Source: Hahella sp. HN01 (GTDB lineage Bacteria > Pseudomonadota > Gammaproteobacteria > Pseudomonadales > Oleiphilaceae). Taken from it: a stretch of 64,000 nt of DNA. Below, one piece after another: positions 26,681 through 35,678 of the stretch. The position numbers and the translations under genes are program-made. The number at the start of each line of letters is the position of its first letter. The first letter of the stretch is position 1. The notes beneath the pieces were generated by a model that saw only the letters and a program-made list of their open reading frames with translations, was not told where the DNA came from and did no database searches. The DNA is taken from NCBI RefSeq assembly GCF_018986435.1, contig NZ_JAHMIN010000003.1, positions 1-64,000 of the forward strand, written 5' to 3'.

Positions 26681-27839
26681 TTTTTCGTCTTGTGCGTTTG
26701 GGGCGTTGCGAAATAATTACGCCCGTACGCAGACGGTTTTGTCCAAACTGGGACATGCGATCGAACTGGGCGCGGGCGATGGGAATATATTGGTTGTCGA
26801 TGGCGAGCCGGTGCGACTCTTCATCCACATCCGGGTCGTGAATATATACGAAATCCGAGTCGACGGCGCTGATCATCACCCAGTGCGGCGCTTTTTTCTG
26901 GTCGAAGTGATAGGTGCTGATCAACACCAAAGCCAGTTTGCCTTGTTTGATTTCCTGCTCCAGAATTTCCTGGGTCAGCACGGTGTTATGAATGACCACA
27001 TCGGTTTCTTCAAGCTGGTGCATGAAATCTTTATGCACCAGTTTTAATACCTCTTTTTTCTCGGTGCGTCTGACGCCTTCGAGAAACAACGGCCCCTCGT
27101 AGTTGACGTAAATTTCCGCTTTGAAGCCTCGTTTGTTGGCCGCCAGCGCAAGTCCGTGAGGGCCGCATCCGCCGTGTCCGGAGGTCATGAATATAGTGGT
27201 GGCTTCACGCCAGATCTGTATCTCTTCCCAGTTGCGGGGAATGTATTCGGTATTCAGGGTCGCCATGGCCATCATCAGCGAAGCGGGGCCGCAGGTGAAA
27301 TCCGTGCTCTGGCTGTAATAGGGAATCTGCAGCGTTTGATTAAGCGGAGCAAAACGGATGATCTGCTTCTGGAAACGATAGGCGTCCCGATGATCTTCGT
27401 AATAATCGTGATAAACCCCAAACTGACGATAGCCCAGCTTTCTATATAGGCCGATCGCTTCCTGGTTGTCCGTACGTACTTCCAGGCGCATAAATATGCA
27501 GCGGCGTGAGATCGCCGACTGCTCAGCCATATCCATCAACGCCCGCGCAACGCCTTTGCCGCGCGACTCAGGTACGATGGCGATAGAGTAGAGGCGGGCG
27601 AGACTGGTGCCGCGATGGAATAACGTAATCGCATAGCCGCACAGCTTCTCCTCCATTTCGCAAAGCACTACCGAGGCGGACTCGGATTTGATCATATGGC
27701 GAAAGCTTCTGCGGCTGAGCCGGTCCGTGGTAAAGCATGATTTTTCAAGCTCCACCAGCTCATCGAGATCTTCCATGTGGGCTTCCCGATAGTGGGGCGC
27801 CAAAGAGCGTATTACAGTTTGTGGCTGGTTTTTATTCAT
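26673..27839 (-). CDS. GNAT acetyltransferase fused to a C39-type peptidase
   Basis: 388 residues. N-terminal GNAT domain (residues ~14-155) with the acetyl-CoA loop ESRGKGVARALMD. C-terminal papain-like C39 domain (~170-360): catalytic Cys183 in STDFTCGPASLMMAM, histidine in APHWVMISAV, aspartate in YIHDPDVD. No transporter or signal peptide is present, so it is probably cytoplasmic and not a bacteriocin exporter. It is divergent from a RimK-like ligase gene, and this pairing recurs in gammaproteobacteria, suggesting that peptide or protein tails made by the ligase are trimmed or acetylated (inference). Confidence 0.88.
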   Translation of the reverse strand: MNKNQPQTVIRSLAPHYREAHMEDLDELVELEKSCFTTDRLSRRSFRHMIKSESASVVLCEMEEKLCGYAITLFHRGTSLARLYSIAIVPESRGKGVARALMDMAEQSAISRRCIFMRLEVRTDNQEAIGLYRKLGYRQFGVYHDYYEDHRDAYRFQKQIIRFAPLNQTLQIPYYSQSTDFTCGPASLMMAMATLNTEYIPRNWEEIQIWREATTIFMTSGHGGCGPHGLALAANKRGFKAEIYVNYEGPLFLEGVRRTEKKEVLKLVHKDFMHQLEETDVVIHNTVLTQEILEQEIKQGKLALVLISTYHFDQKKAPHWVMISAVDSDFVYIHDPDVDEESHRLAIDNQYIPIARAQFDRMSQFGQNRLRTGVIISQRPKRTRRKNA

Positions 27840-27996
27840 GCTTTTGAAATAGTTGGGGGTAAGGTCAAATATGTAGTGGACAGGCTAATTAAGTTAAGCA
27901 AGACTTAGCAAAGATGCGCAAGTCTAAAATGAACGTTCGTCATTTAATAGCGCTATAACTCCCTATCCCCAAGCTCCCGGAGGAACCCCAAGCCGT

Positions 27997-29469
27997 ATGT
28001 CTCGTCTTTACATAGTCGTTGAGTCTTTAAAGGATTGGACCCCCTATTATCCAAGTGAAGACGTAATATCATTTGAAGACTACCTGGCTCTACCCATTAA
28101 CAAAAATGATCGCGTCAGACTGATCAACCTTTGCCGCAGCTACAAGTATCTCAGCAAAGGCTATTATTGCTCATTGCTCGCTGAAGCGCGTGGGCACCAC
28201 GTCATTCCTTCCGTGCGTACGTTGAACGAGATTGAAAAGCGCTCCCTGTATTCGCTGATTCTTGATCTGGATGACGACACCGCGTTGTCGGCGCTGAAGA
28301 AGCTGGCTAACAAGCCGGATCAGGAACTGACCTTCCGCTGCTTCTTCGGTAAAACCAGTGACCCGGATCTGGAGCCGTTGGGCGCTCTGGTGTTCGAGAA
28401 GCTGCCTTGCCCGGTGGTGGAAGTGGAAATCGAACAGAAAGGCGGCTGGAAATTGTCCGCTATGCGTCCGGTAAGCCCGAAAGGCTTCGACGATCAGGAG
28501 CAGACGCTGTTCGCCAACTCACTGGATGCCTTCAGCCGTAAGGTGTGGCGCAAGCCGAAGGAACGCAAAAAATATCGCTATGACATGGCGGTATTGGTCA
28601 ATCCCAAAGAGGAAATGCCGCCCAGCGACAAAGCCGCCCTGAAGAAGTTGGCCAAAGTAGGCAAACAGCTTGGCGTGGCGGTGGACCTGATTGAACCCAA
28701 GGATTATCAGCGCATTCCTGAATACGATATGTTGTTCATTCGCGAAACGACTGCGATTGATCATCACACTTTCAAATTCTCCAAAAAGGCGGAAGCGGAA
28801 GGCTTGATCGTGATGGATGACTCCACTTCCATCATGCGTTGCACCAACAAAGTCTATCTGGCGGATTTGCTGCGGGCTAATCGAGTGCCGACGCCCAAGA
28901 CGTTGATCGTCAGCAAGGGCGACAAGCAACAATTGTTGGCGGCGGCGCAGGAACTGGGTCTGCCTATGGTGCTGAAGATTCCGGATGGTTCGTTTTCCCG
29001 TGGCGTTGTGAAAGTGGAGTCGCCGGAAGAGTTGGAGCAAAAAGCACAGACGCTGTTCAAGCAATCCGCATTGTTGCTGGCGCAAGAGTTCATGTACACG
29101 GATTACGACTGGCGTATCGGGGTGCTGAACGGCAAGCCGTTCTACGCATGTAAGTACTTCATGGCTCGTAACCACTGGCAGATCTACAAGCACGGTGAAG
29201 GTTCGACAGCCGCCGGCGCCTGGGCGACATTGCCGACGTATGAAGTGCCCAAAGTGGTGTTGAATGCCGCGGTAAAAGCCGCTGGGCTGATTGGCGACGG
29301 TTTGTATGGCGTGGACGTAAAGCAGAAGGGAAATCGCGCGGCGGTGATTGAAGTCAACGATAACCCGAGCATCGAGTCTGGCGTCGAGGATAAATATCTG
29401 GGGGATGAGTTGTACCGTATTATCCTCGAAGAGTTCATTCGTCGAGCAGAAAAGAAACACAACTCCTAA
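27997..29469 (+). CDS. RimK-like ATP-grasp amino acid ligase with N-terminal extension
   Basis: 490 residues. The C-terminal half is an ATP-grasp domain: nucleotide-binding KIPDGSFSRGVVKVES, DWRIGVLNGKP, and metal-binding EVNDNPSIESG. The N-terminal ~190 residues form a separate RimK-like/DUF domain not found in E. coli RimK (~300 residues). Family members join amino acids, usually glutamate, to a carboxyl group of a protein or small molecule. ATG 27997 follows GGAGGAACC. Divergent from the GNAT/C39 gene; the 157-bp gap must hold both promoters. Confidence 0.88.
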   Translation: MSRLYIVVESLKDWTPYYPSEDVISFEDYLALPINKNDRVRLINLCRSYKYLSKGYYCSLLAEARGHHVIPSVRTLNEIEKRSLYSLILDLDDDTALSALKKLANKPDQELTFRCFFGKTSDPDLEPLGALVFEKLPCPVVEVEIEQKGGWKLSAMRPVSPKGFDDQEQTLFANSLDAFSRKVWRKPKERKKYRYDMAVLVNPKEEMPPSDKAALKKLAKVGKQLGVAVDLIEPKDYQRIPEYDMLFIRETTAIDHHTFKFSKKAEAEGLIVMDDSTSIMRCTNKVYLADLLRANRVPTPKTLIVSKGDKQQLLAAAQELGLPMVLKIPDGSFSRGVVKVESPEELEQKAQTLFKQSALLLAQEFMYTDYDWRIGVLNGKPFYACKYFMARNHWQIYKHGEGSTAAGAWATLPTYEVPKVVLNAAVKAAGLIGDGLYGVDVKQKGNRAAVIEVNDNPSIESGVEDKYLGDELYRIILEEFIRRAEKKHNS

Positions 29470-29496
29470 GCGACGGAATTTCTGTCATTTTCGTGC

Positions 29497-29525
29497 TTGA
29501 GCCCGCCATCTGACTTTGTTATGAT
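29497..29525 (+). promoter_or_regulatory. Sigma-70 promoter of the SRP RNA gene
   Basis: TTGAGC (29497-29502), a 17-bp spacer and TATGAT (29520-29525). The expected start is near 29532, giving a ~34-nt leader before the mature 5' end, as for E. coli ffs. Confidence 0.75.
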
Positions 29526-29565
29526 GCGCGCCACTTGTGAAGAACAGCTGTTCTTGACTTGCTAT

Positions 29566-29675
29566 GGTGGCTCTGCCGGTCCCCTCGCAACAAGAAACCG
29601 TGAACCTGGTCAGGCCCGGAAGGGAGCAGCCACAGCGGTGGATATGTGTGCCGGGGTGTGGCTGGTAGGGCTACC
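29566..29675 (+). ncRNA. ffs: 4.5S signal recognition particle RNA
   Basis: A 110-nt small-type bacterial SRP RNA. The ends pair (GGTGGCTCT with AGGGCTACC), and the conserved apical domain is intact: GGTCAGGCCCGGAAGGGAGC with the GGAA tetraloop, then AGCCAC, and GTGTGCCGGGGTGTGG in the 3' arm. It binds Ffh and directs ribosomes making membrane proteins to FtsY. Placement just before dnaX is common in gammaproteobacteria. Confidence 0.97.
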
Positions 29676-29897
29676 TCCAACTCCTCCCTCCCATATCTAA
29701 TTTTCCTGTTAATTTCACGTTTCCTGTAACGGTCTTCCTGCGTCTGCGCAATGTCGTTTCGGTGACAGAAAACCCCTTGCGTGCTAATGTATGCGTTTGA
29801 ATTTTAGTTCTTCCAAAGAGAGCGCCGTACAGGCTATGGCGGGCCGGGTGAGCAAGTTGAAGCAATATCGTAATCCCTATGAATCGATAGGAGTGGC

Positions 29898-32111
29898 ATG
29901 GCATATCAGGTTCTAGCCAGAAAATGGCGTCCCGGCAATTTCGCGGAAATGGCGGGGCAGGAGCATGTACTCAAAGCGCTGACCAACGCCCTGAATCAGG
30001 ACCGTCTGCACCACGCGTATCTATTTACCGGCACTCGCGGTGTGGGTAAAACCACGGTGGCGAGAATCTTCGCCAAATGCCTCAATTGCGAACAAGGCGT
30101 CAGCGCCATCCCTTGCGGAGAGTGTGGCGTATGCCGTGAAATCGCCGAAGGCAGATTCGTCGACCTTATCGAGATCGACGCGGCCTCGCGCACCAAGGTC
30201 GAGGACATGCGCGAGCTGCTCGACAATGTGCAGTACGCGCCCACCCGCAGCCGTTATAAAATCTATCTCATTGACGAAGTGCACATGCTCTCCAACTCCA
30301 GTTTCAACGCACTGTTGAAGACCCTGGAAGAGCCGCCGCCTCACGTTAAATTTTTGCTGGCCACCACAGACCCGCAGAAACTGCCGGTCACGATTCTGTC
30401 GCGCTGTTTGCAGTTCAACCTCAAGAATCTGTCGCCACAACGTATTGTCAGCCACTTGACCCATGTGTTGCAGGCGGAGAATGTGCCTGCGGAAGAAGCG
30501 GCCTTGTGGGAGCTGGCGCGCGCTGCGGAAGGCAGCATGCGCGACGCTATGAGTCTTACTGACCAGGCCATCGCTTTTGGCGATGGCAAGCTGGCGGCGA
30601 AAGACGTCATTGAAATGCTGGGGACCATTGAGAAGCATGTGGTTATTGACCTGCTGCGGACAATCGCTGCTCAGGATTGTGCTGCGATGCTGGCGCAAGT
30701 CAATCATATGGCCCAGTTCGCGCCGGATTACGCTTATGTGTTGCAGGCGTTGGCGGAACTGCTGCATCGCGTGGCGGTGGAGCAAGCTGTGCCTGGCGGC
30801 GTCGATAACAGTTTTGGCGATCAACAACAGGTCGCTGAGCTGGCGCAAACGCTGACGGCGGAAGACACTCAACTTTACTATCAGATTGCATTGATGGGGC
30901 GCAAAGATCTGGCCTTGGCGCCCGACCCGCGTACCGGGTTTGAGATGGCCTTGTTGCGAATGATCGCCTTCCGTCCCAACATCAAATCAGCCAGGCAGAT
31001 TCAAGCGCCGTCCACGGCTTCGGCGACAGCCTCGGCTGAAGACGATAAGGAAAGCGCTCAACCCGGGCCACCCCAGACTGAGGCGGCGGCAGCGCCGCAA
31101 CCAGCCGTAGAAGCTGCGCCAGAGCCGGAGAAAGTCGTTGTGGCCCCACAACCGGAGCCGGAGCTGCAACAGCAGGCCCCAGAAGCGCCCGCTGAGCCAT
31201 CGCCACAAGAGCCAGCCCGACAGGGGAGCCCTCAACAAGAGTCGCAGCAGCCGAAACCGGAACCACATAATCAGGTGGATGCGCCAGTCATTGATGATTC
31301 GCCTGTAACGCCTGTGGAACGGTCAACCTCCAGGCATTCTGAAGCGGAGCCGCCGCCAGTTGACGATTACGACGCCTACTTTGCCGATGATCCGGGGCCT
31401 TCTGATGCGGATTACGGTTTTTCCGGTTATCCGGAGGACTCTGGTTATGACAATGCGGGAAATCATGGTGCGCCAGCGACGCCCCCTCAGCCCCATGGCG
31501 AGCGTCCTCAGGCGACTGCGCCAACCCAGACGCAGCAGAAACAACAGGCAAGGGAGGCAGTAGCTCCGCACCCAAAGCCAGTAACTGAATCTGGCCCGGG
31601 TCCGCAGGCAAGTCCCGGGGTCGCTGAGTCAATCAATTCAGCCCCTCCTGTTGTGGTCCCGGCCAGCGTCAAGAAACCTCCAGCGGGTCCTTTGACGCCG
31701 CCATTGGAGGGCGAGCCGACCATGCAGGGAATGGTGTGGAAGGATGCCGTCAGACGCCTCGCCATTAGCGGGATGACCGCTACCCTGGCGCAACGTTGCG
31801 CACTGGAAGCGGTGACGCCGGGCCTGGTCATATTCACGATTGATCGCGAACATCTCGACTTTTTCAATGAGGCGCAACGTGAGCGCTTGCGCGTGGCGGT
31901 GTCGGAATTCCTGGGCGAAGCGGTTAAAATCGAAGTTTCAGCCGGCGAATCGAAATGGTTGACGCCGCTGCAGTATGCGGAGCGACGCAGGGCTGAGTTG
32001 CAACAGCAGGCGGAGACGGCCATTCGCAGTGATCCCAATATTCAGATGATGGCGGGACGCTTCGGCGCCGCGGTCATCGAAAACAGTATTGAGCCTATTT
32101 TTCAGGAGTAG
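29898..32111 (+). CDS. dnaX: DNA polymerase III subunit gamma/tau
   Basis: Clamp-loader ATPase of 737 residues. Walker A GTRGVGKT (45-52), four zinc-ligand cysteines (64, 73, 76, 79), Walker B/DExH-like IDEVHMLS, and the SRC arginine-finger motif. After residue ~370 comes a long Pro/Glu/Gln-rich linker, then the tau C-terminal domain (~610-737) that contacts polymerase alpha and DnaB. I saw no AAAAAAG-type slippery site, so a frameshifted gamma form is not evident. ATG has AGGAG upstream. Starts the dnaX-ybaB-recR cluster. Confidence 0.97.
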   Translation: MAYQVLARKWRPGNFAEMAGQEHVLKALTNALNQDRLHHAYLFTGTRGVGKTTVARIFAKCLNCEQGVSAIPCGECGVCREIAEGRFVDLIEIDAASRTKVEDMRELLDNVQYAPTRSRYKIYLIDEVHMLSNSSFNALLKTLEEPPPHVKFLLATTDPQKLPVTILSRCLQFNLKNLSPQRIVSHLTHVLQAENVPAEEAALWELARAAEGSMRDAMSLTDQAIAFGDGKLAAKDVIEMLGTIEKHVVIDLLRTIAAQDCAAMLAQVNHMAQFAPDYAYVLQALAELLHRVAVEQAVPGGVDNSFGDQQQVAELAQTLTAEDTQLYYQIALMGRKDLALAPDPRTGFEMALLRMIAFRPNIKSARQIQAPSTASATASAEDDKESAQPGPPQTEAAAAPQPAVEAAPEPEKVVVAPQPEPELQQQAPEAPAEPSPQEPARQGSPQQESQQPKPEPHNQVDAPVIDDSPVTPVERSTSRHSEAEPPPVDDYDAYFADDPGPSDADYGFSGYPEDSGYDNAGNHGAPATPPQPHGERPQATAPTQTQQKQQAREAVAPHPKPVTESGPGPQASPGVAESINSAPPVVVPASVKKPPAGPLTPPLEGEPTMQGMVWKDAVRRLAISGMTATLAQRCALEAVTPGLVIFTIDREHLDFFNEAQRERLRVAVSEFLGEAVKIEVSAGESKWLTPLQYAERRRAELQQQAETAIRSDPNIQMMAGRFGAAVIENSIEPIFQE

Positions 32112-32115
32112 ACAT

Positions 32116-32442
32116 ATGATTAAAGGTAACATGGGCGACTTGATGAAACAGGCCCAAAAGATTCAGGAACAAATGCAGAAAGCCCAGGAAGAACTGGCTA
32201 ATGCGGAAGTGAGCGGAGAGTCCGGCGGCGGTTTGATCAAAATTGTCATGAATGGCCGCCATGATGTGAAAAAAGTGGAGATCGACGCCAGTTTGATGCA
32301 GGAAGAGAAAGAAATCCTGGAAGATCTGCTGGCGGCGGCGGTGAATGACGCCGTGCGTAAAGTAGAAAAGAACAACCAGGATAAGATGTCGAACATGACT
32401 GCAGGTCTGGGCATTCCTCCTAATTTCAAAATGCCGTTTTAA
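32116..32442 (+). CDS. ybaB: YbaB/EbfC family nucleoid-associated protein
   Basis: 108 residues from ATG 32116, 4 bp after the dnaX stop; AGGAG lies at the end of dnaX. A small dimeric DNA-binding protein: N-terminal Met/Gln-rich helix ([20 protein letters not shown]), central strand [22 protein letters not shown]-terminal [11 protein letters not shown]. Conserved between dnaX and recR in most proteobacteria. Confidence 0.96.
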   Translation: MIKGNMGDLMKQAQKIQEQMQKAQEELANAEVSGESGGGLIKIVMNGRHDVKKVEIDASLMQEEKEILEDLLAAAVNDAVRKVEKNNQDKMSNMTAGLGIPPNFKMPF

Positions 32443-32462
32443 TGACGGGGTAGTATCCATAT

Positions 32463-33068
32463 ATGTCTTCCAGTCTGACGCCTGCTATCGATCAGTTGGT
32501 CCGTTGTCTGCGGTATCTTCCCGGCGTGGGGGCGAAGTCCGCCACTCGCATGGCGCTTAACCTGCTGGAAAGAGATCAGGGCCGAGCGGCGGACCTGGCT
32601 ATCGCCATCAGCGATGCGCTCACCAGGGTGAGACGTTGCTCCCGCTGCCAGAATTTTTGCGAGGCGGACCTGTGTTCGATTTGCGAAAGCCCGAAACGGG
32701 ATGATCGCGTTCTCTGCGTAGTGGAGTCGCCGACGGACGTGCTGGCGATCGAGCAGACGTCGGACTATAGCGGCCGTTACTTCGTGCTGATGGGGCACTT
32801 GTCGCCGATAGACGGCATTGGTCCCGAAGACATTGGCGTTGATAAGCTCAAGCAGCTATTGCAGGAAAGCGCCGTCAGCGAGCTGATCCTGGCCACCAAT
32901 CCCACCGTGGAGGGCGAAGCGACGGCGCATTTTATCGCCCACATCGCCAAAGACTTGAACATTCCTGTGTCCCGAATCGCCCATGGCATTCCTCTTGGAG
33001 GGGAGCTGGGCATGATCGACAGCGGCACGTTAAGTCACGCACTGCAAGGTCGAAAACCTTTTGCCTAA
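32463..33068 (+). CDS. recR: Recombination mediator RecR
   Basis: 201 residues. Helix-hairpin-helix region (LRYLPGVGAKSATRMALNLL), a four-cysteine zinc motif (CSRCQNFCEADLCSIC), and a Toprim domain (VLCVVESPTDVLAIEQT) ending RIAHGIPLGGELGMIDSGTL. With RecO and RecF it loads RecA on gapped DNA. Twenty bp downstream of ybaB; its stop overlaps the start of rnd. Confidence 0.97.
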   Translation: MSSSLTPAIDQLVRCLRYLPGVGAKSATRMALNLLERDQGRAADLAIAISDALTRVRRCSRCQNFCEADLCSICESPKRDDRVLCVVESPTDVLAIEQTSDYSGRYFVLMGHLSPIDGIGPEDIGVDKLKQLLQESAVSELILATNPTVEGEATAHFIAHIAKDLNIPVSRIAHGIPLGGELGMIDSGTLSHALQGRKPFA

Positions 33069-34257
33069 CGATACGCTACTCTCCGCTATATATCCGCCGG
33101 ATTATGAAAGTCTCTGGATAGACACGCCCGCTGCGTTGCAGGACGCGCTGCAGCGCCTGGAAAAGACCGACTGGCTGGCGGTGGATACGGAATTTATCCG
33201 TGGAACCACGTTTTATCCCGCGCCGGCGCTGCTGCAGCTATATGATCGCCAGTGCGTGTATCTGGTGGATATGCTGAAAATCACCGATTGGAGCGGAGTC
33301 AGTCGACTGTTCGAGAACCGCGACATACTTAAAGTGGTGCATGCCTGCAGCGAGGATCTGGAGCTGTTTAACTGCGTTGGCTTGTCGCAGCCCTGCGGCA
33401 TGATCGACACCCAGGTCGCCAATGCGCTGCTGGATGGTGAGCTGAACGAAGGCTTGCAGTCGCTGGTGCGCCAGAATCTGGGGATTGAGCTTGAGAAGCA
33501 CGCCACGCGTTCAGACTGGACGCAGCGCCCGCTCACAGACAAGCAGATTCAATACGCCCAGGAAGATGTCGTGGTGTTGTGGCCGCTCTATCAGAAGCTG
33601 GAAGAAGGGTTGCGACAGTCCGACAAGTATGACATTGCGCTGGAGGAAGGTGAGGCCATGCGTTTGGCCGCCGCCGGGGTTCAGGATGTCGGGCGTTACT
33701 ATTTGAAGCTGCGTGGCGGATGGCGTTTGCGCAAAGGCGCGCAGCAATTGCTGGCGAAGCTGGCGGCATGGCGCGAACAGGAAGCGAGAGGAAGGGATAT
33801 TCCACGCAAGAAAATCTGTCCTGACGATGAGTTGATCGCTATCGCTCAGCGTCGGCCGCGAAGCCTGGGGCAGCTCACGGACATTACCTCTATCCAGGGC
33901 GCTGGACTGCGTCGCTACGGCGCGGAACTGGTGGGGATAGTGCGTGAGCATATGCAGTCTGACGGCGATGAGCCTGAGACCGGGTTTGAAATGATACGTC
34001 CGCCGATTCCGCGGGAATATCAGGACTTGGTGAAGAAAGTAAAAAAACTGACGCAAAAGCTGGCGCGAGAGCACCGCATCAACGTGGGCTTGCTCGCCAG
34101 TCGGGGATTGCTGGAAGAGTTTGTGTATTGGCATATCCAAGGCGGCGCGGGAACGCAACCGCAGTTGCTGCAGGGCTGGCGCGGCCGTATCTGCGCTGAG
34201 CCGCTTGAACGCTGGTTGCAGGACGACAAGTCCGTCCCGCCCCGGCAATCGTCGTAA
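33061..34257 (+). CDS. rnd: Ribonuclease D
   Basis: 398 residues beginning with TTG at 33061, inside the recR end (8-bp overlap). 3'-5' exoribonuclease for tRNA maturation. The DEDD catalytic residues are visible: Asp42 and Glu44 in AVDTEFIRG, Asp in HACSEDLELF, Asp in YAQEDVVVLWPLY. Two HRDC-type helical domains follow (LLAKLAAWREQEARGRDIPRK; KKLTQKLAREHRINVGLLAS). Rnd is commonly TTG- or UUG-initiated, as in E. coli. Followed by ycgL and ycgN as in pseudomonads. Confidence 0.94.
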   Translation: MPNDTLLSAIYPPDYESLWIDTPAALQDALQRLEKTDWLAVDTEFIRGTTFYPAPALLQLYDRQCVYLVDMLKITDWSGVSRLFENRDILKVVHACSEDLELFNCVGLSQPCGMIDTQVANALLDGELNEGLQSLVRQNLGIELEKHATRSDWTQRPLTDKQIQYAQEDVVVLWPLYQKLEEGLRQSDKYDIALEEGEAMRLAAAGVQDVGRYYLKLRGGWRLRKGAQQLLAKLAAWREQEARGRDIPRKKICPDDELIAIAQRRPRSLGQLTDITSIQGAGLRRYGAELVGIVREHMQSDGDEPETGFEMIRPPIPREYQDLVKKVKKLTQKLAREHRINVGLLASRGLLEEFVYWHIQGGAGTQPQLLQGWRGRICAEPLERWLQDDKSVPPRQSS

Positions 34258-34311
34258 GACCCCAGATTATTGCGCAAAGCGTGAAGTTAGGTATTGAGGT
34301 AAAAACAGGTT

Positions 34312-34632
34312 ATGACTCCGGATCGCAGACTGATTTCCATTTTCAGAAGCTCCAAGAAAGAGGAAATGTATGTCTATGTGGATAAAAAACAGGGCGTCGG
34401 CGCATTGCCGGAAGCGTTACTGCAACTTTTTGGCAAACCGCAGCATGTTTTTGATCTGTTGCTGACGAAAGACAAGCCATTGGCCAGAGCGGACGCGGCG
34501 GAAGTCATGAGCGCCATCGATGAAAAAGGGTTTTATCTGCAGATGCCCTCCGTTCAGGACGATTACATGATGGATGTGGTGCGCGCGCGTGAACAACGTC
34601 CTGCTGTGGGACGCAAAGATCAGGATGACTGA
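34312..34632 (+). CDS. ycgL: YcgL domain-containing protein
   Basis: 106 residues, no signal peptide. Family sequence SIFRSSKKEEMYVYVD, LPEALLQLFGKPQHVFDLLL and LARADAAEVMSAIDEKGFYLQMP. A small alpha/beta domain of unknown function, almost always between rnd and ycgN. The stop overlaps the ycgN start (ATGACTGA), so translation is coupled. Confidence 0.92.
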   Translation: MTPDRRLISIFRSSKKEEMYVYVDKKQGVGALPEALLQLFGKPQHVFDLLLTKDKPLARADAAEVMSAIDEKGFYLQMPSVQDDYMMDVVRAREQRPAVGRKDQDD

Positions 34633-35068
34633 GTCGCGCTGGTGGGAGCAGCCACTGGATGGGCTGAGTCACGCGCAATGGGAGTCGCTATGCGACGGCT
34701 GCGGCAAGTGCTGCCTGCACAAGTTACAGGATGAGGAAAGCGATGAGCTTTACTTCACCGCCGTCGCCTGCCGTTATCTGGATGCTGAAAGGGTGCAGTG
34801 TAATTGCTATACTGCGCGCGCATCGAAGAACCCGGATTGCCTGATTATCTCGCCGGAAAATCTTCCCGAAATCAGTGACTGGCTGCCAAAGACTTGCGCT
34901 TATCGTCTTCGCTTTGAAAACCAGACGCTGCCAGCGTGGCATCCTCTGATTAGCGGAGATGCGTGCTCCGTGGAAGCGGCGGGTCAGTCCGTACGGCACA
35001 GAACGATAAGCGAAGACGATATCGACCCGGATGATTGGGAAGAGCTGATTCTTATCGATATGATTTGA
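34625..35068 (+). CDS. ycgN: YcgN family cysteine-cluster protein
   Basis: 147 residues from ATG 34625, which overlaps the ycgL stop; the frame is open upstream to 34574, but the family's length (~150 residues) and start TESRWWEQPLDGLS favour 34625. A CxxCxxCC cluster (DGCGKCCLHK) and further cysteines (NCY, ACRY) suggest metal or Fe-S binding, as in the UPF0260 family. The function is unknown. Member of the rnd-ycgL-ycgN cluster. Confidence 0.9.
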   Translation: MTESRWWEQPLDGLSHAQWESLCDGCGKCCLHKLQDEESDELYFTAVACRYLDAERVQCNCYTARASKNPDCLIISPENLPEISDWLPKTCAYRLRFENQTLPAWHPLISGDACSVEAAGQSVRHRTISEDDIDPDDWEELILIDMI

Positions 35069-35104
35069 ACGCTTGAAGCAACTGTTATTGAAAAGTAGAA
35101 AATT

Positions 35105-35476
35105 ATGCTGACAGATTTTGGTTATATCGCCGGTTGGGTTGCTTATCTCGTTGCGGCGCTGGCTTTATACGCATTGATGATGCCGTTGTTCAATCGTTGT
35201 GGTCCCCGTCCCGTGCAACTCTTCCTGCGCAGCCTGTTGGCGGTGGTGCTGTTTACGCCGGCGATGTCCGTTCCCAAAGACGGCCTGTGGGCGCCCGCCC
35301 ATATTGTCGCCGCCTACAACTGGCTCCAGCATGATGACAACGCCGCCTTGCAAGCCGGCCTGCTGATGTTGGCCGCCTGGTGCGTCATCGGTCTGCTGTT
35401 CGCGCTGCAAGTAGTGCTTGGCAAGCTCTTCGTTACCGCCAAACCCGCGCCAGCTAAGCCTAGACGGCGTACATAA
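35105..35476 (+). CDS. Small membrane protein, unknown function
   Basis: 123 residues with three likely membrane segments (about 8-28, 40-58 and 82-106) and a basic tail ending KPRRRT that should face the cytoplasm. It starts 36 bp after ycgN and may end that transcription unit. I recognise no family. Confidence 0.7.
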   Translation: MLTDFGYIAGWVAYLVAALALYALMMPLFNRCGPRPVQLFLRSLLAVVLFTPAMSVPKDGLWAPAHIVAAYNWLQHDDNAALQAGLLMLAAWCVIGLLFALQVVLGKLFVTAKPAPAKPRRRT

Positions 35477-35532
35477 TTACTTAAAAATCAATTAAGTCCC
35501 TTCGCTTTTTTAAGCAATTCCTGCGTATTTTA

Positions 35533-35560
35533 TTGTTGTTGCAACAAAACCTGCTATAAC
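35533..35560 (+). promoter_or_regulatory. Candidate promoter for the VWA membrane-protein gene
   Basis: TTGTTG at 35533-35538, 16 bp, then TATAAC at 35555-35560, about 120 bp before the ATG. The boxes are good, but no other evidence supports it. Confidence 0.4.
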
Positions 35561-35678
35561 TTGAAGTAAGGATGGCCGCGGGCACGGCCGCGCTGCGCCC
35601 GCCAGCGGTCGATATTTCCAGCGGAGACGGCTGCTGAGCGGCTTCATTCGCCTGCGCCAACTTGGAATACGCTCGAAT

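Noticed and set aside
29898-32111. Programmed frameshift producing gamma in dnaX
   Set aside because: I saw no A-rich slippery heptamer with a following hairpin in the linker region.
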